Shown here piece after piece: positions 36,585 to 45,164 of a DNA stretch of 64,000 nt. The position numbers were made by a program, and so were the translations under genes. The number at the start of each line of letters is the position of its first letter. Position 1 is the stretch's first letter. The notes below the pieces were generated by a model. The model was not told the origin of the DNA and made no database searches. It saw nothing but the letters and a program-made list of their open reading frames with translations. The stretch is from Methylocaldum marinum (GTDB lineage Bacteria; Pseudomonadota; Gammaproteobacteria; Methylococcales; Methylococcaceae), in contig NZ_AP017928.1 in assembly GCF_003584645.1 (NCBI RefSeq), positions 4,382,833 to 4,446,832 of the forward strand, written 5' to 3'.

Positions 36585-37991
36585 CATCCCATTACCCACA
36601 ACTGTCAGCCGACGCCATAGACATTGCGGGCGGCCTGAAACGCCTCAACGCACGCCATGAGCTTCAGCATGCCCTCCCAAAGCGCCTTGGGGCCGGGATG
36701 GCCGTCGCCCTTGCGTCCCAGGAAGCCGCCGAAGCCGGCGACCATCCGGGTCATCTCCCCTAGCGTAGGCGGCGTTTCGGGCGGCGGCTGGCGTTTCGCC
36801 ACCAACCACGCCGCCTGCCATTCCTCGGGAGCGAAAACGACCTCGCAAGGCAACTGCGGACAGTCGCGGCCCAGCGTAACCAAGTGCAGAATCCGCCAGG
36901 CGATGATCAGATAAACCACCAACGCTCGTTCCAAGCGCTCCACCGTCGCCAATTGCAGGGCCTCGACCCGGCAGCCGCTTTTCAAAATGCGGAAGAAAAT
37001 CTCTACCAGCCAGCGCCGGCGGTACCCGGCGATGCGCAGACACGCCTCGTCTAGGGTCTCGACTGCTTCATGGGTGAGCAACAGCCACTCGATGGGCTTC
37101 TCGCCGGCCGGCGGCGACTCCTCCCGCGCCAAGATCACAGTGACCTCGCAGGTTTTGCTACCGCACCGCGCCAGCGTCACCCGCGCCATGCGCAGGCTTT
37201 GCACCACGGTCCGGCCCGTCCGCCCCGGCGCCGGCGGCAAGGCAAATTCCACCTCCCCTAGCGCCGACTGGCTTTCCACTTGGGCGCGCAGTTTCCCACC
37301 CTCGGCCAGCACCCGGTCATGCCGCGCCCGCACCAGATAATCCGCCGGATGCCCCAGCGCCGCCGCGCGGTCCAACAGCGCACGGATGTCACCCTCGCGG
37401 TCGGCTACATAGACCAATCGGGTCGAAGGAACCTGTGCCGCCAGTTCTGCCACCCGCTCATAGCCTTCGATCCAGCGCAGGCTTTCCGGCACGTCCGCCT
37501 CGCTCTTGGGCTTGCGCGCCCACATCCAGGCGTCCAGCACCCCCAACGCCACCCCACTTTCACTCACCGCCAGAGTCGGATGCAGGTACATCCCGTGTTG
37601 CCGCTCATAGCTCAAGCGCCCCAGGCCCACGATCCCAGGCTGGCTGGTAAAATCCAACTCCGTCGTATCCTGCAGGCACAGCACCCGCTCCAGGCCGACC
37701 ATTCGGCCGATTGTCGGTGGGCGATGCGCCTCCAGCATGGCGCGCCAGTCCAGCGCCTCATTGTCCAACAACCGATAAGCTGCCTTGGTCTCCCCCCAGC
37801 CGCCACAAGCGATGGGGATGCTCGCCGTCGGATTCGACGACAAATCGTCGGCCAGCCGGATCAATCGCTTCGTCAAGCGTGAGTCTCCCAACACCGCCCC
37901 GCCAAACTCATCTTTCGCCCACGCCACAAAATCAGTACAAAATCAGAAATCAACAGCCTACAACATCAGGAGACTTGTGGGTAATGGGGTG
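36585..37991 (-). mobile_element. IS4-family insertion sequence
   Basis: A 1407-bp element with imperfect terminal inverted repeats CATCCCATTACCCACAA / TTGTGGGTAATGGGGTG and a single intact transposase gene. No matching target duplication is seen at its two flanks, unlike the neighbouring MITE, which suggests recombination or deletion after insertion. Confidence 0.85.
36605..37927 (-). CDS. IS4-family transposase (Tn5-like group)
   Basis: A 440-residue DDE transposase, full length for its group. The N-terminal DNA-binding domain is WAKDEFGGAVLGDSRLTKRL (Tn5/IS50-type). DDE catalytic segments include CLQDTTELDFTS, YVADREGDI and the YREK-like YRRRWLVEIFFRILKSGC region. There are no internal stops, so it could be active. 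Confidence 0.9.
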   Translation of the reverse strand: MAWAKDEFGGAVLGDSRLTKRLIRLADDLSSNPTASIPIACGGWGETKAAYRLLDNEALDWRAMLEAHRPPTIGRMVGLERVLCLQDTTELDFTSQPGIVGLGRLSYERQHGMYLHPTLAVSESGVALGVLDAWMWARKPKSEADVPESLRWIEGYERVAELAAQVPSTRLVYVADREGDIRALLDRAAALGHPADYLVRARHDRVLAEGGKLRAQVESQSALGEVEFALPPAPGRTGRTVVQSLRMARVTLARCGSKTCEVTVILAREESPPAGEKPIEWLLLTHEAVETLDEACLRIAGYRRRWLVEIFFRILKSGCRVEALQLATVERLERALVVYLIIAWRILHLVTLGRDCPQLPCEVVFAPEEWQAAWLVAKRQPPPETPPTLGEMTRMVAGFGGFLGRKGDGHPGPKALWEGMLKLMACVEAFQAARNVYGVG

Positions 37992-38063
37992 CCTCCTGAA
38001 GGTATAGCTGGCGAAGCTAGGATCGAGAAAGAGCATATGCAATGGACGATTAAATCCATTACG

Positions 38064-39359
38064 GGGCACCTCGAAAAACCTCCTTGGTCTGCGCGCGCCC
38101 GGTAAAATAGGACCTGTAGCCAATCAGTGTGTTGAGTCCCAGACATGACCAAACCGAAGATGCCAAAGTCTCCGAAGAGCGCGATCAAACCCGATCTGTT
38201 TGCGGCCGATTTGCGCAAGCAGAAGATCGACCGGATGGGCGATCCGCTGGTGGCCTTCGAGACCCACATCGACTTTGCGGCGCTTGCCGCGGACGTGGAT
38301 CAGGCGGCGCCCCGACCGGTCAGCCCGCAAGGCGGTCGTCCGCCGTTTCCCACCGAAACGATGGTGCGCATCCTGTTTCTCAAGCGGGTCAACAATCTCT
38401 CGGACGAGCAGATGGAATACCAGTTGCTTGATCGGATGAGTTACCAGCGCTTCTGCGGGCTGATGGACTCGGCCAGCATCCCGGACCGCACCACGATGTG
38501 GACCTTCGAGAACCGCATCGGCGAGGTCGGCGCCCAGGCGCTGTTCGACGGCATCGAGCGGCAGTTGCTCAAGCATGGCTACATCGCCCGCGGGGGGCAT
38601 ATCATCGACGCCACCCTGGTGCCTGCGCCAAAGCAGCACTTCAGCAAGGACGATAAGGAGATGCTGAAGGAAGGCGCGATGCCGGCGGACTGGAGCCCGG
38701 CCAAGCGGCGGCAAAAAGACCTGGACGCCACCTGGACCAAGAAGCACGGCAAGAGCCACCACGGCTACAAGCTCTCCATCAACGTGGACAAGCGCTACAA
38801 GGTTATCCGCAAGATCGAGACCGGCACCGCCGCTACTCATGACAGCCAGCACTTTGAGGCGGTGTTGAACACTAGCAACACCAGCCGGGACGTCTATGCC
38901 GACAAGGGCTATCCGAGTGCGGAACGGGAAGCCCAGCTCCAGGAAGCGGGTTATCGCAACCACATCCAGCGCAAGGGCCAGCGCAACCATCCGCTGTCCG
39001 AACGGCAGAAACAACGTAATCAACGCATCGCCCGGGTCCGAGCACGGGTCGAGCATCCCTTCGCCGCCATCGCACAAATGGGCGGCAAGTTTATTCGCAC
39101 CATCGGCCAGGCGAGGGCGAACTTTGCCATGACGATGATGGCGGCCAGCTATAACCTGAAGCGGCTGGTTTACCTGAAACAGGCGGGTGTCGTGGCCTTT
39201 TGAGGCCCACCCTCGCCCGAAAGGCCCCCAACGCGGGCGATTCGGGGAAAATGAAAAGTGAAATGGCGACAAGAGCGTGAGGGAGTCGGCTCGTGTGCCC
39301 GCCCGGTCAAAAAATTAGAGCCGGGTTTTCATCAAAATTCAGGGTTTTTCGAGGTGCCC
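38064..39359 (+). mobile_element. IS5-family insertion sequence
   Basis: A 1296-bp element with a 17-bp perfect terminal inverted repeat (GGGCACCTCGAAAAACC) and a TACG flanking duplication (38060-38063 and 39360-39363). The single transposase gene is intact. Confidence 0.9.
38145..39203 (+). CDS. IS5-family transposase
   Basis: A 352-residue DDE transposase of the IS5 group. The N-terminal region has GGRPPFPTETMVRILFLKRVNNLSDEQMEYQL. Catalytic regions are HIIDATLVPAPKQ (first Asp), VYADKGYPSAERE (second Asp) and RVRARVEHPFAAIAQ (Glu). The frame is complete and undamaged. Confidence 0.93.
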   Translation: MTKPKMPKSPKSAIKPDLFAADLRKQKIDRMGDPLVAFETHIDFAALAADVDQAAPRPVSPQGGRPPFPTETMVRILFLKRVNNLSDEQMEYQLLDRMSYQRFCGLMDSASIPDRTTMWTFENRIGEVGAQALFDGIERQLLKHGYIARGGHIIDATLVPAPKQHFSKDDKEMLKEGAMPADWSPAKRRQKDLDATWTKKHGKSHHGYKLSINVDKRYKVIRKIETGTAATHDSQHFEAVLNTSNTSRDVYADKGYPSAEREAQLQEAGYRNHIQRKGQRNHPLSERQKQRNQRIARVRARVEHPFAAIAQMGGKFIRTIGQARANFAMTMMAASYNLKRLVYLKQAGVVAF

Positions 39360-39469
39360 TACGATCCATGAGCAGTAATATTAGGTTGGATAACCGCTTC
39401 ATCGTTACCCAACAATCCGATAAGCAGGCCGAACACATCGACGGGGTGAGATCTCGCGATCACGCGTGA

Positions 39470-39557
39470 TCGGGAGAGTAGCTACGAGAATCCCGATGAA
39501 TCAGTACGTCTCGCAGCCCTCGCAGAACCGGACTTGGAGCGTTACACCATCCGGCTC
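39470..39557 (-). ncRNA. Group II intron 3'-end remnant (domain V and VI-like)
   Basis: On the minus strand 39525-39557 reads GAGCCGGATG-GTGTAACGCTCCAA-GTCCGGTTC, the shape of group II intron domain V: the AGC triad, a central bulge and the closing CGGTTC. A following hairpin and CTACTCTCCC (about 39470-39483) resemble domain VI and a 3' end. The tetraloop is not canonical GAAA and no intron reverse transcriptase is present, so this is at best a fragment. A perfect palindrome CGATCACGCGTGATCG lies just beyond it. Confidence 0.45.
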
Positions 39558-39654
39558 CCAGCTTGAGTCATCCACCTGATTGCCTGACAAAATTTTGGTG
39601 GTGGGTTTAAGTAGTTTATATACTACAATGTACAATTATTTCTTAGCTTAAGCA

Positions 39655-39942
39655 TTGACTGGACCAATGGCCTATCAAACGATTCCGTGCAAATACTGTA
39701 AAAGTTCCGATGTGGTGCGCTATGGTACACAGAGTGGTTACCCCCGCTTTCGTTGCAAGCACTGTGGGCGCACCTTCAAGACCGAATACATTTACCGGGC
39801 CTACGAGTCCGGTATCAAAGAACAGATTGTTGACATGGCGATGAATGGCAGTGGTATTCGAGATACCGCTCGTGTTCTCGGGATTGGGAAAAACACAGTC
39901 ATGTCTACACTGAAAAAAAGTCCACCGAAGTGGTCACGGTGA
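39655..39942 (+). CDS. insA: IS1 InsA-like protein
   Basis: A frame of 95 residues. The true start is probably the ATG at 39667 (MAYQTIPCKYCKSSDVV). The zinc-finger pattern CKYC ... CKHC and a helix-turn-helix (DMAMNGSGIRDTARVLGIGKN) match IS1 InsA. InsA alone acts as a repressor and DNA-binding protein. A slip at the A7 run near 39913 would fuse it to InsB. Confidence 0.88.
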   Translation: MTGPMAYQTIPCKYCKSSDVVRYGTQSGYPRFRCKHCGRTFKTEYIYRAYESGIKEQIVDMAMNGSGIRDTARVLGIGKNTVMSTLKKSPPKWSR

Positions 39943-40397
39943 ATCCTTACATCGGCTCTCGGGAAATCGCCGTGGAAATCAGGCATCTCTTTGATTCGCC
40001 GATGGATGTTCAGGCGGACGAACAGTGGAGATATGTGGCTCGCAAGAAGAACCAACGTTGGCTTTGGTACGCCATCGACGCCGCCACCGGATGCATTTTG
40101 TCATTTGTGTTTGGGCGGCGCAAAGAGGACGTTTGCGAACAATTGATCGCCAATCTGCGCGTTTTCAATATTCGAACTTATTACACCGATGATTGGCCAA
40201 GCTATGCGGCGTTCATTCCGGCAAACCAGCACGTCATTGGTAAGAAATATACGCAAAAGATCGAAAACAAAAACCTTTTGTTACGCACTCGCATCAAGCG
40301 CTTAACTCGCAAAACGATCTGCTTTTCAAAATCTGAGTTGCTTCACGATGGGGTGATCGGCCTCTTCATTAATCGCCACTGCTTTCAACTAAATTGA
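39930..40397 (+). CDS. insB: IS1 InsB-like transposase
   Basis: The catalytic half of the IS1 transposase, 155 residues in this frame. It shows the DDE-type segments MDVQADEQWRYVARK, YYTDDWPSYAAFIP and the C-terminal NLLLRTRIKRLTRKTICFSKS. It is normally made as an InsA-InsB fusion by -1 frameshifting. The copy appears complete. Confidence 0.88.
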   Translation: MVTVNPYIGSREIAVEIRHLFDSPMDVQADEQWRYVARKKNQRWLWYAIDAATGCILSFVFGRRKEDVCEQLIANLRVFNIRTYYTDDWPSYAAFIPANQHVIGKKYTQKIENKNLLLRTRIKRLTRKTICFSKSELLHDGVIGLFINRHCFQLN

Positions 40398-40958
40398 CTC
40401 ACCACCAAAATTTTTAACCGATTGATGGGACGGCAAAAAGAAACAAATACCGATGCGGTATGTCGTCCATCCATCGGTTAAAAATTTTGTCAGGCAATCA
40501 GGCCATGGCGTTAGATCGCGACGCCGCATTAAAATCTGCTTCTTGGGGCTTGTTTCAAATCATGGGGTTTAATTATCAAACAGCGAGATTCAGCTCTGTC
40601 GACAGTATAATTAACGCTATGTATAAATCCGAAGGAGAGCAGCTAAAAGCATTTGCCTCTTTCATTAGCAAGAATAATCTAGTGGAGTACCTGAAAAAAG
40701 ATCAACATGACTGGACCGGTTTTGCGCTTCGCTACAACGGAACTGATTCCGATGGGGAAGTAAGTGGAGGGTACGATAAAAAGGGTGGTGGGTTTAAGTA
40801 GTTTATATACTACAATGTACAATTATTTCTTAGCTTAAGCATTGACTGGACCAATGGCCTATCAAACGATTCCGTGCAAATACTAGACATTATCGGAAAC
40901 TAGCATGACAGTCTGTCATTGAATAACGAAGAGAACTAAGAGAACTAAGGGCAAGAGT

Positions 40959-41435
40959 ATGCTTTCCTACGAAGACGTGAAGCAAAAGCCGAAGACATTG
41001 ATGGCCATGACCAGTCTGAAGGCCTCCGAGTTTGAGGAACTCTTGGTTTCTTTTGCGGCGACATGGGCCGAAGAAACCGGCAGGAATCTGACTAAAGGAG
41101 GGCGTCCGCCGATTATCGCGAGCATGGCCGACCGGCTGCTGTTCATCCTGTTCTATCTGAAGACCTACCCTCTGCAAGAGGTCATCGCGCATCTGTTCGG
41201 CATGAGCCAACCCCAGGCCAACTTCACGATCCACCTGTTGAGCAGGGTGCTCAACAAGACACTTGACGCCCGCGGGCACAAGCCCGCCCGGCTCACCGAG
41301 GAGATGCTGTCCAGGCTGGAGCAGGAGGCGCGGCAGGACTTGGGCATAGACGGGACGGAAAGGCGCATCAACCGCCCCGTCAACGACCTGGGGCAACGCA
41401 TCCACTACAGCGGTAAAAAAAATGCCACACTGTGA
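40959..41435 (+). CDS. ISL2-like OrfA (transposase N-terminal part)
   Basis: A 158-residue protein with a helix-turn-helix region (RLLFILFYLKTYPLQEVIAH) and the start of the DDE core (DLGIDGTERRINRPV, carrying the first Asp). It ends just after an eight-A run (41415-41422). A -1 slip there would read SGKKKCHTVKNNLV and continue into OrfB, giving a full transposase. Confidence 0.88.
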   Translation: MLSYEDVKQKPKTLMAMTSLKASEFEELLVSFAATWAEETGRNLTKGGRPPIIASMADRLLFILFYLKTYPLQEVIAHLFGMSQPQANFTIHLLSRVLNKTLDARGHKPARLTEEMLSRLEQEARQDLGIDGTERRINRPVNDLGQRIHYSGKKNATL

Positions 41436-41845
41436 AGAACAACCTTGTCGGCGGCCTGGAGGACAGGCAGGTCAAGTACTTGGGTTCGACCCATGAGGGC
41501 AAGAAGCACGACAAGAAGATCTGCGACGAAGAAGGGACCCGGTTCCCCGACGGCGTCGAGCTGTATCGCGACAGCGGCTTCCAGGGACACGAACTGGCGA
41601 ATGTCACAGTCCACCAGCCGAAGAAGAGGCCGCGCAACGGCCGGCTTTCGGCCGACGACCAGGAGGCCAACCGGCTCCACTCAAGCATCCGCGTGATCAT
41701 CGAACACATCATCTCGGGAATCAAGCGGTGCCGCGTCGTCAAAGACGTGTTCAGGAACACCAAGGAAGGCTACGACGATGTCGTCATTGAATTGGCCTGC
41801 GGCCTGCACAATTACAGGAGCTACTGCCGAAACCAGAGTTATTGA
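41432..41845 (+). CDS. ISL2-like OrfB (transposase C-terminal part)
   Basis: A 137-residue frame with the second Asp (ELYRDSGFQGHE) and the Glu region (SIRVIIEHIISGIKRCRVVKD) of a DDE_4-type transposase. It opens with GTG overlapping OrfA by four bases and is most likely expressed only as the OrfAB frameshift product. Confidence 0.88.
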   Translation: MKNNLVGGLEDRQVKYLGSTHEGKKHDKKICDEEGTRFPDGVELYRDSGFQGHELANVTVHQPKKRPRNGRLSADDQEANRLHSSIRVIIEHIISGIKRCRVVKDVFRNTKEGYDDVVIELACGLHNYRSYCRNQSY

Positions 41846-42665
41846 TAGCCGGCCTTTTCCTCTGTTCCGGTTATGAAAGGTGGTTTCCGATAATGTCTAC
41901 TGTAAAAGTTCCGATGTGGTGCGCTATGGTACACAGAGTGGTTACCCCCGCTTTCGTTGCAAGCACTGTGGGCGCACCTTCAAGACCGAATACATTTACC
42001 GGGCCTACGAGTCCGGTATCAAAGAACAGATTGTTGACATGGCGATGAATGGCAGTGGTATTCGAGATACCGCTCGTGTTCTCGGGATTGGGAAAAACAC
42101 AGTCATGTCTACACTGAAAAAAAGTCCACCGAAGTGGTCACGGTGAATCCTTAGCTCTCGGGAAATCGCCGTGGAAATCAGGCATCTCTTTGATTCGCCG
42201 ATGGATGTTCAGGCGGACGAACAGTGGAGCTATGTGGCTCGCAAGAAGAACCAACGTTGGCTTTGGTACGCCATCGACGCCGCCACCGGATGCATTTTGT
42301 CATTTGTGTTTGGGCGGCGCAAAGAGGACGTTTGCGAACAATTGATCGCCAACCTGCGCGTTTTCAATATTCGAACCTATTACACCGATGATTGGCCAAG
42401 CTATGCGGCGTTCATTCCGGCAAACCAGCACGTCATTGGTAAGAAATATACGCAAAAGATCGAAAACAAAAACCTTTTGTTACGCACTCGCATCAAGCGC
42501 TTAACTCGCAAAACGATCTGCTTTTCAAAATCTGAGTTGCTTCACGATGGGGTGATCGGCCTCTTCATTAATCGCCACTGCTTTCAACTAAATTGACCCA
42601 CCACCATAAAAAGATAGAAAAGGCATATAACGCTCTGGTTAAAAAATAAGTTATTTGGTCTCGCC

Positions 42666-43220
42666 ATGTTAAAAATGAAAATACCCTGTTTTGGGTTAAT
42701 CTCAATAATGGCATGTGCTGTATTTTATCCTGCTCAAAGTGTCTATGCGAAAAACATGCTGCGTCCAAATGTATCGCTATGCAACACTAACGAAAAAATT
42801 ATTTTTAACTGCAAGATAAAAAACAGTGCAAACATTCTTTCGGTTTGCACGTCGCAAAACTTATCCAATGATAGTGGCTATCTTCAGTATAGATTTGGGC
42901 GTAAAGGCGCAATAGAGCTCGAGTATCCTGCTGAAAAAGAAATGTCACCATCGAGTTTCTTGTTTGCAAGATATACTCGTTTTCAAGTTTCGAAACTTAC
43001 CCTAAGCTTTAGTAATAATAACGTTAATTATACGATTTTCGATAATTACGATGCTGAATCAAGGCCTTATGTTAAAGAAAAAGGTGTTACGATAAGTGGT
43101 CAAAGAATAGAAAATAAAAATATAAAACTACTTTGTGGTCAAGATGCTCTGAGCAATCTGGAAGATTTGGAGGATATAGTGCCTTGCGATGAAAACCTAA
43201 GTATTGGCGGCTGTAAATAA
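42666..43220 (+). CDS. Small exported protein (possible periplasmic immunity protein)
   Basis: A 184-residue protein with an N-terminal signal peptide (CFGLISIMACAVFYPAQSVYAK) and a mature part with several Cys residues (LCNTNEKIIFNCKIK, SVCTSQN, LLCGQD, VPCDEN, GGCK) that could form disulfides in the periplasm. It starts 16 nt after the restored stop of the muramidase gene, on the same strand, and has equally low GC. Its place and export fit an immunity protein for a cell-wall-degrading effector, but that is inference. An ATG at 42675 is an alternative start. Confidence 0.75.
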   Translation: MLKMKIPCFGLISIMACAVFYPAQSVYAKNMLRPNVSLCNTNEKIIFNCKIKNSANILSVCTSQNLSNDSGYLQYRFGRKGAIELEYPAEKEMSPSSFLFARYTRFQVSKLTLSFSNNNVNYTIFDNYDAESRPYVKEKGVTISGQRIENKNIKLLCGQDALSNLEDLEDIVPCDENLSIGGCK

Positions 43221-43317
43221 TATTCTCCCGGCCGCTACAGCAAATTTAAATTTTTGCGATTACTGGCGGTCGAAGGGTGAACATTAGAATTGTTTCCGAT
43301 GCTAAACAATTGTAAAT

Positions 43318-44243
43318 CAACAGAGTTTGTAGTTCCAAAGCCCGGCGGAAAGTGAGAAAAAATAATCCACGAAGTGACCCAGATGATTTCTAATCCGATG
43401 CATCATGCAGTGGAAGAACTTCATGCCACCGATGGCATGCTCAACGATGACCCGCGTGGCGGCTTGTTTTCTGTTCTGTTTCTTCTGCTCAGGCGTCAAT
43501 GTCGGATTAGGGTTTTTCTTGGATTTTCTAGGTTTCTTGTGGGGTAGATATATTTGGGTACTTTGATAATCTTTGTCCACGCCCAGAAATCCTAAGTCAA
43601 GCCATAAATTGACCTTCTCGAACCACGCTGAACCCGGCGTGAAGACATCTTTCATGAGTGTGTAGTCATGTACGCTGCCTGCCACAATGCAGCACAAAAA
43701 CAATATCCTTCGATTAAAGTCGGAGATTACGAGGGATTTGAGCGTATGTCTTTTTTTTTCCGCTGTAATGCTTTTCCTGTTCAGTTTCATCTTGGGGTCG
43801 AACGCAAGCGACCTCCACGCCATCGATCGCTATGTTCTTATATTGATCAATGAGTTGAGAGAATTCTTCTGGGGTTGTTAGCGTGCGCTCCGGCATGACG
43901 TTGAGGCTTGTCAACGCTCGCACTAAAACCGGCAGCAACCGGTCGATGTGGGCATGGGCATGTCCGCCACTAAAACCGAAATGAAAGCCCAGAACGTCAA
44001 AAGTGGGATAGGTTTTAAAATAGTACAAAACGAAAAACAGCTTTTTCTCGTAAGAATCAAGATAACCTTTAGGGCCGCCCTGTTTAACGTGTTTTATTTC
44101 GCCCTTTTAGACACGCTCTCGATCGATGGCGAGAGCGGCCGACTCGAATACTTTGACGAGGGCTGTGAACTTCGCCTTGGGCATTCCAATCAACGATGCC
44201 ACGATGCGGTCATCGGTTATTTGGCTAAATTTGTCGTAGATCA
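43318..44243 (-). pseudogene. Degraded IS5-family transposase
   Basis: Three segments of one IS5-type (DDE_4) transposase can be read on the minus strand: VIYDKFSQITDDRIVASLIG and MPKAKFTALVKVFESAALA, then after an in-frame stop (near 44108) YYFKTYPTFDVLGFHFGFSG, then after a slip at a nine-A run (T on plus, about 43749) AEKKRHTLKSLVISD ... TRVIVEHAIGGMKFF. The stop and the slip suggest it is inactive. Terminal repeats could not be fixed with confidence; a weak AATTGTTTC pair lies at about 43289 and 44276. Its start is approximate. Confidence 0.75.
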
Positions 44244-44333
44244 CGGAAGGTTTTTATATTCGGATTTGTTTGAGAAACAATTGGGCTATCAATACCATGC
44301 ATTTGCATCAGGTACAACTCTATTGTCTAGTGA

Positions 44334-44555
44334 ATATCAAGTCCGACCCAAAAAGAGGCCGCGAATCTTCGCAAGCACGATATCACCAACGCCGAAAGTT
44401 CACCGCGTAGCAACATCATCGACTTGAGACCGGTTTGGAAGTCATCGATAAAGGCGAGTGCCTTGAAGCCCGGCCAGCCCGGTCTGGGCTGTGCCGGCGA
44501 TGTACTTGTGGTCAGTGGCCGAAAAATCCTTCCGTACCGATCGCATTTCTCCTGA
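44334..44555 (+). pseudogene. C-terminal fragment of an unknown gene
   Basis: A frame of 73 codons, open after a stop at 44331-44333 and ending TGA at 44553-44555. It reads SSPTQKEAANLRKHDITNAE ... IDLRPVWKSSIKASALKPG ... GCAGDVLVVSGRKILPYRSH. The composition looks like real coding sequence, but there is no start codon or ribosome site, so it is probably the tail of a gene cut by the degraded IS5-like element just upstream. I do not recognise the family. Confidence 0.4.
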
Positions 44556-44861
44556 CTCCCCTGTCATCGAAACGGAAAGAGGCGGATCAGCTACTCTTTC
44601 TCCGGGGGCTCAACAGTTCAACTGGTTCCTGTGCAGGCTCTTCGCAAGCCGTGTTCCGACATGCGCGGCCGCAGACGACAGGCTTATACGCTTATTGGCT
44701 GTTGACTTCCGGTCAAGCAACCGAACCACAAGCAACTTAATTCAATTAGGAGGGGGTAATCATGTTGTACCAGCTGAAGAACGTAAGCGTCCGGCTGTCC
44801 GCATAATTCCCACCGATTAGCGCCTGAGTCACAGTATCGCCATATTCCCGAAGAGGAGGAG

Positions 44862-45164
44862 ATGGCGATGACGAAACAAGAACGAGAGATGCATTGGCGA
44901 GTCCTGCTGGAGCAACAGGCAGGGAGTGGGTTGTCGGTGCGCGCTTGGTGTGCGCGCGAGGCGGTCAGCTATGCGGCGTTCATCTACTGGCGTCGACGCG
45001 TAGCGCAGCCAGCGGTGGTGGCGCCACTGACGTTGATGCGGGTAGATGGCGGTGAGACAGCAGTCGGTGGTCTGTGGTTGTCGGTGGGCGGGGTTCGCAT
45101 CGAGGTGAAACCGGGGTTCGATGCCGGGTTGTTGAAGCAGGTGGTGGCCGCATTGGTCTCGTGA
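44862..45164 (+). CDS. tnpA: IS66 accessory protein TnpA
   Basis: A 100-residue IS66 OrfA. The N-terminal helix-turn-helix region (REMHWRVLLEQQAGSGLSVRAWC ... YAAFIYWRRR) is typical. A GAGGAGGAG sequence precedes the start. Its stop overlaps the tnpB start by one base. Its molecular role in IS66 transposition is not well defined. Confidence 0.9.
   Translation: MAMTKQEREMHWRVLLEQQAGSGLSVRAWCAREAVSYAAFIYWRRRVAQPAVVAPLTLMRVDGGETAVGGLWLSVGGVRIEVKPGFDAGLLKQVVAALVS

Larger units (their letters stand above)
39597..40406 (+). mobile_element. IS1-family insertion sequence, copy 1
   Basis: An 810-bp element with GGTGGTG ends and an 8-bp AAAATTTT target duplication (39589-39596 and 40407-40414). InsA and InsB frames are both intact and overlap at an A7 run, as expected for IS1 frameshift production of InsAB'. 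Confidence 0.92.
39575..40502. repeat. 110-bp palindromic MITE split by an IS1 element
   Basis: Without the IS1 copy and one duplication, 39575-39596 joins 40415-40502 into a unit of about 110 bp. Its ends form a 30-bp perfect inverted repeat, beginning CCTGATTGCCTGACAAAATT, with further imperfect pairing inward. The right end abuts the muramidase fragment. Confidence 0.7.
40885..41898 (+). mobile_element. IS5-family (ISL2-like) element, copy 2, intact
   Basis: A 1014-bp element with the same 16-bp ends as copy 1 (AGACATTATCGGAAAC) and an ACT target duplication (40882-40884 and 41899-41901). The ANT-type 3-bp duplication is typical of the ISL2 group. Both OrfA and OrfB are open. Confidence 0.92.
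40784..42605 (+). mobile_element. IS1-family element, copy 2, interrupted by an ISL2-like element
   Basis: The left part is 40784-40884 and the right part 41902-42605, with an 8-bp ATAAAAAG duplication outside (40776-40783 and 42606-42613). insA is split by the nested element, and insB has lost six bases relative to copy 1, creating an early stop (after GTGAATCCT, near 42151). The element cannot make transposase. Confidence 0.9.
40503..42649 (+). pseudogene. N-acetylmuramidase (DUF3380-type) fragment interrupted by IS1
   Basis: The coding piece 40503-40783 encodes AMALDRDAALKSASWGLFQIMGF ... ALRYNGTDSDGEVSGGYDKK, typical of the C-terminal half of phage and T6SS N-acetylmuramidase domains. 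Removing the composite IS1 insertion and one ATAAAAAG duplication joins it to IEKAYNALVKK and a stop at 42647-42649, a fitting C-terminus. The 5' part, including the likely catalytic Glu, is missing, cut off at the palindromic MITE. An ATG at 40460 inside the MITE is probably fortuitous. The original product would have cut peptidoglycan. Confidence 0.75.

Noticed and set aside
44491..44820. 109-codon plus-strand frame before IS66
   Set aside because: It runs across the ribosome site and start of the restored gene and into IS66 in a different frame. Its composition is not coding-like.
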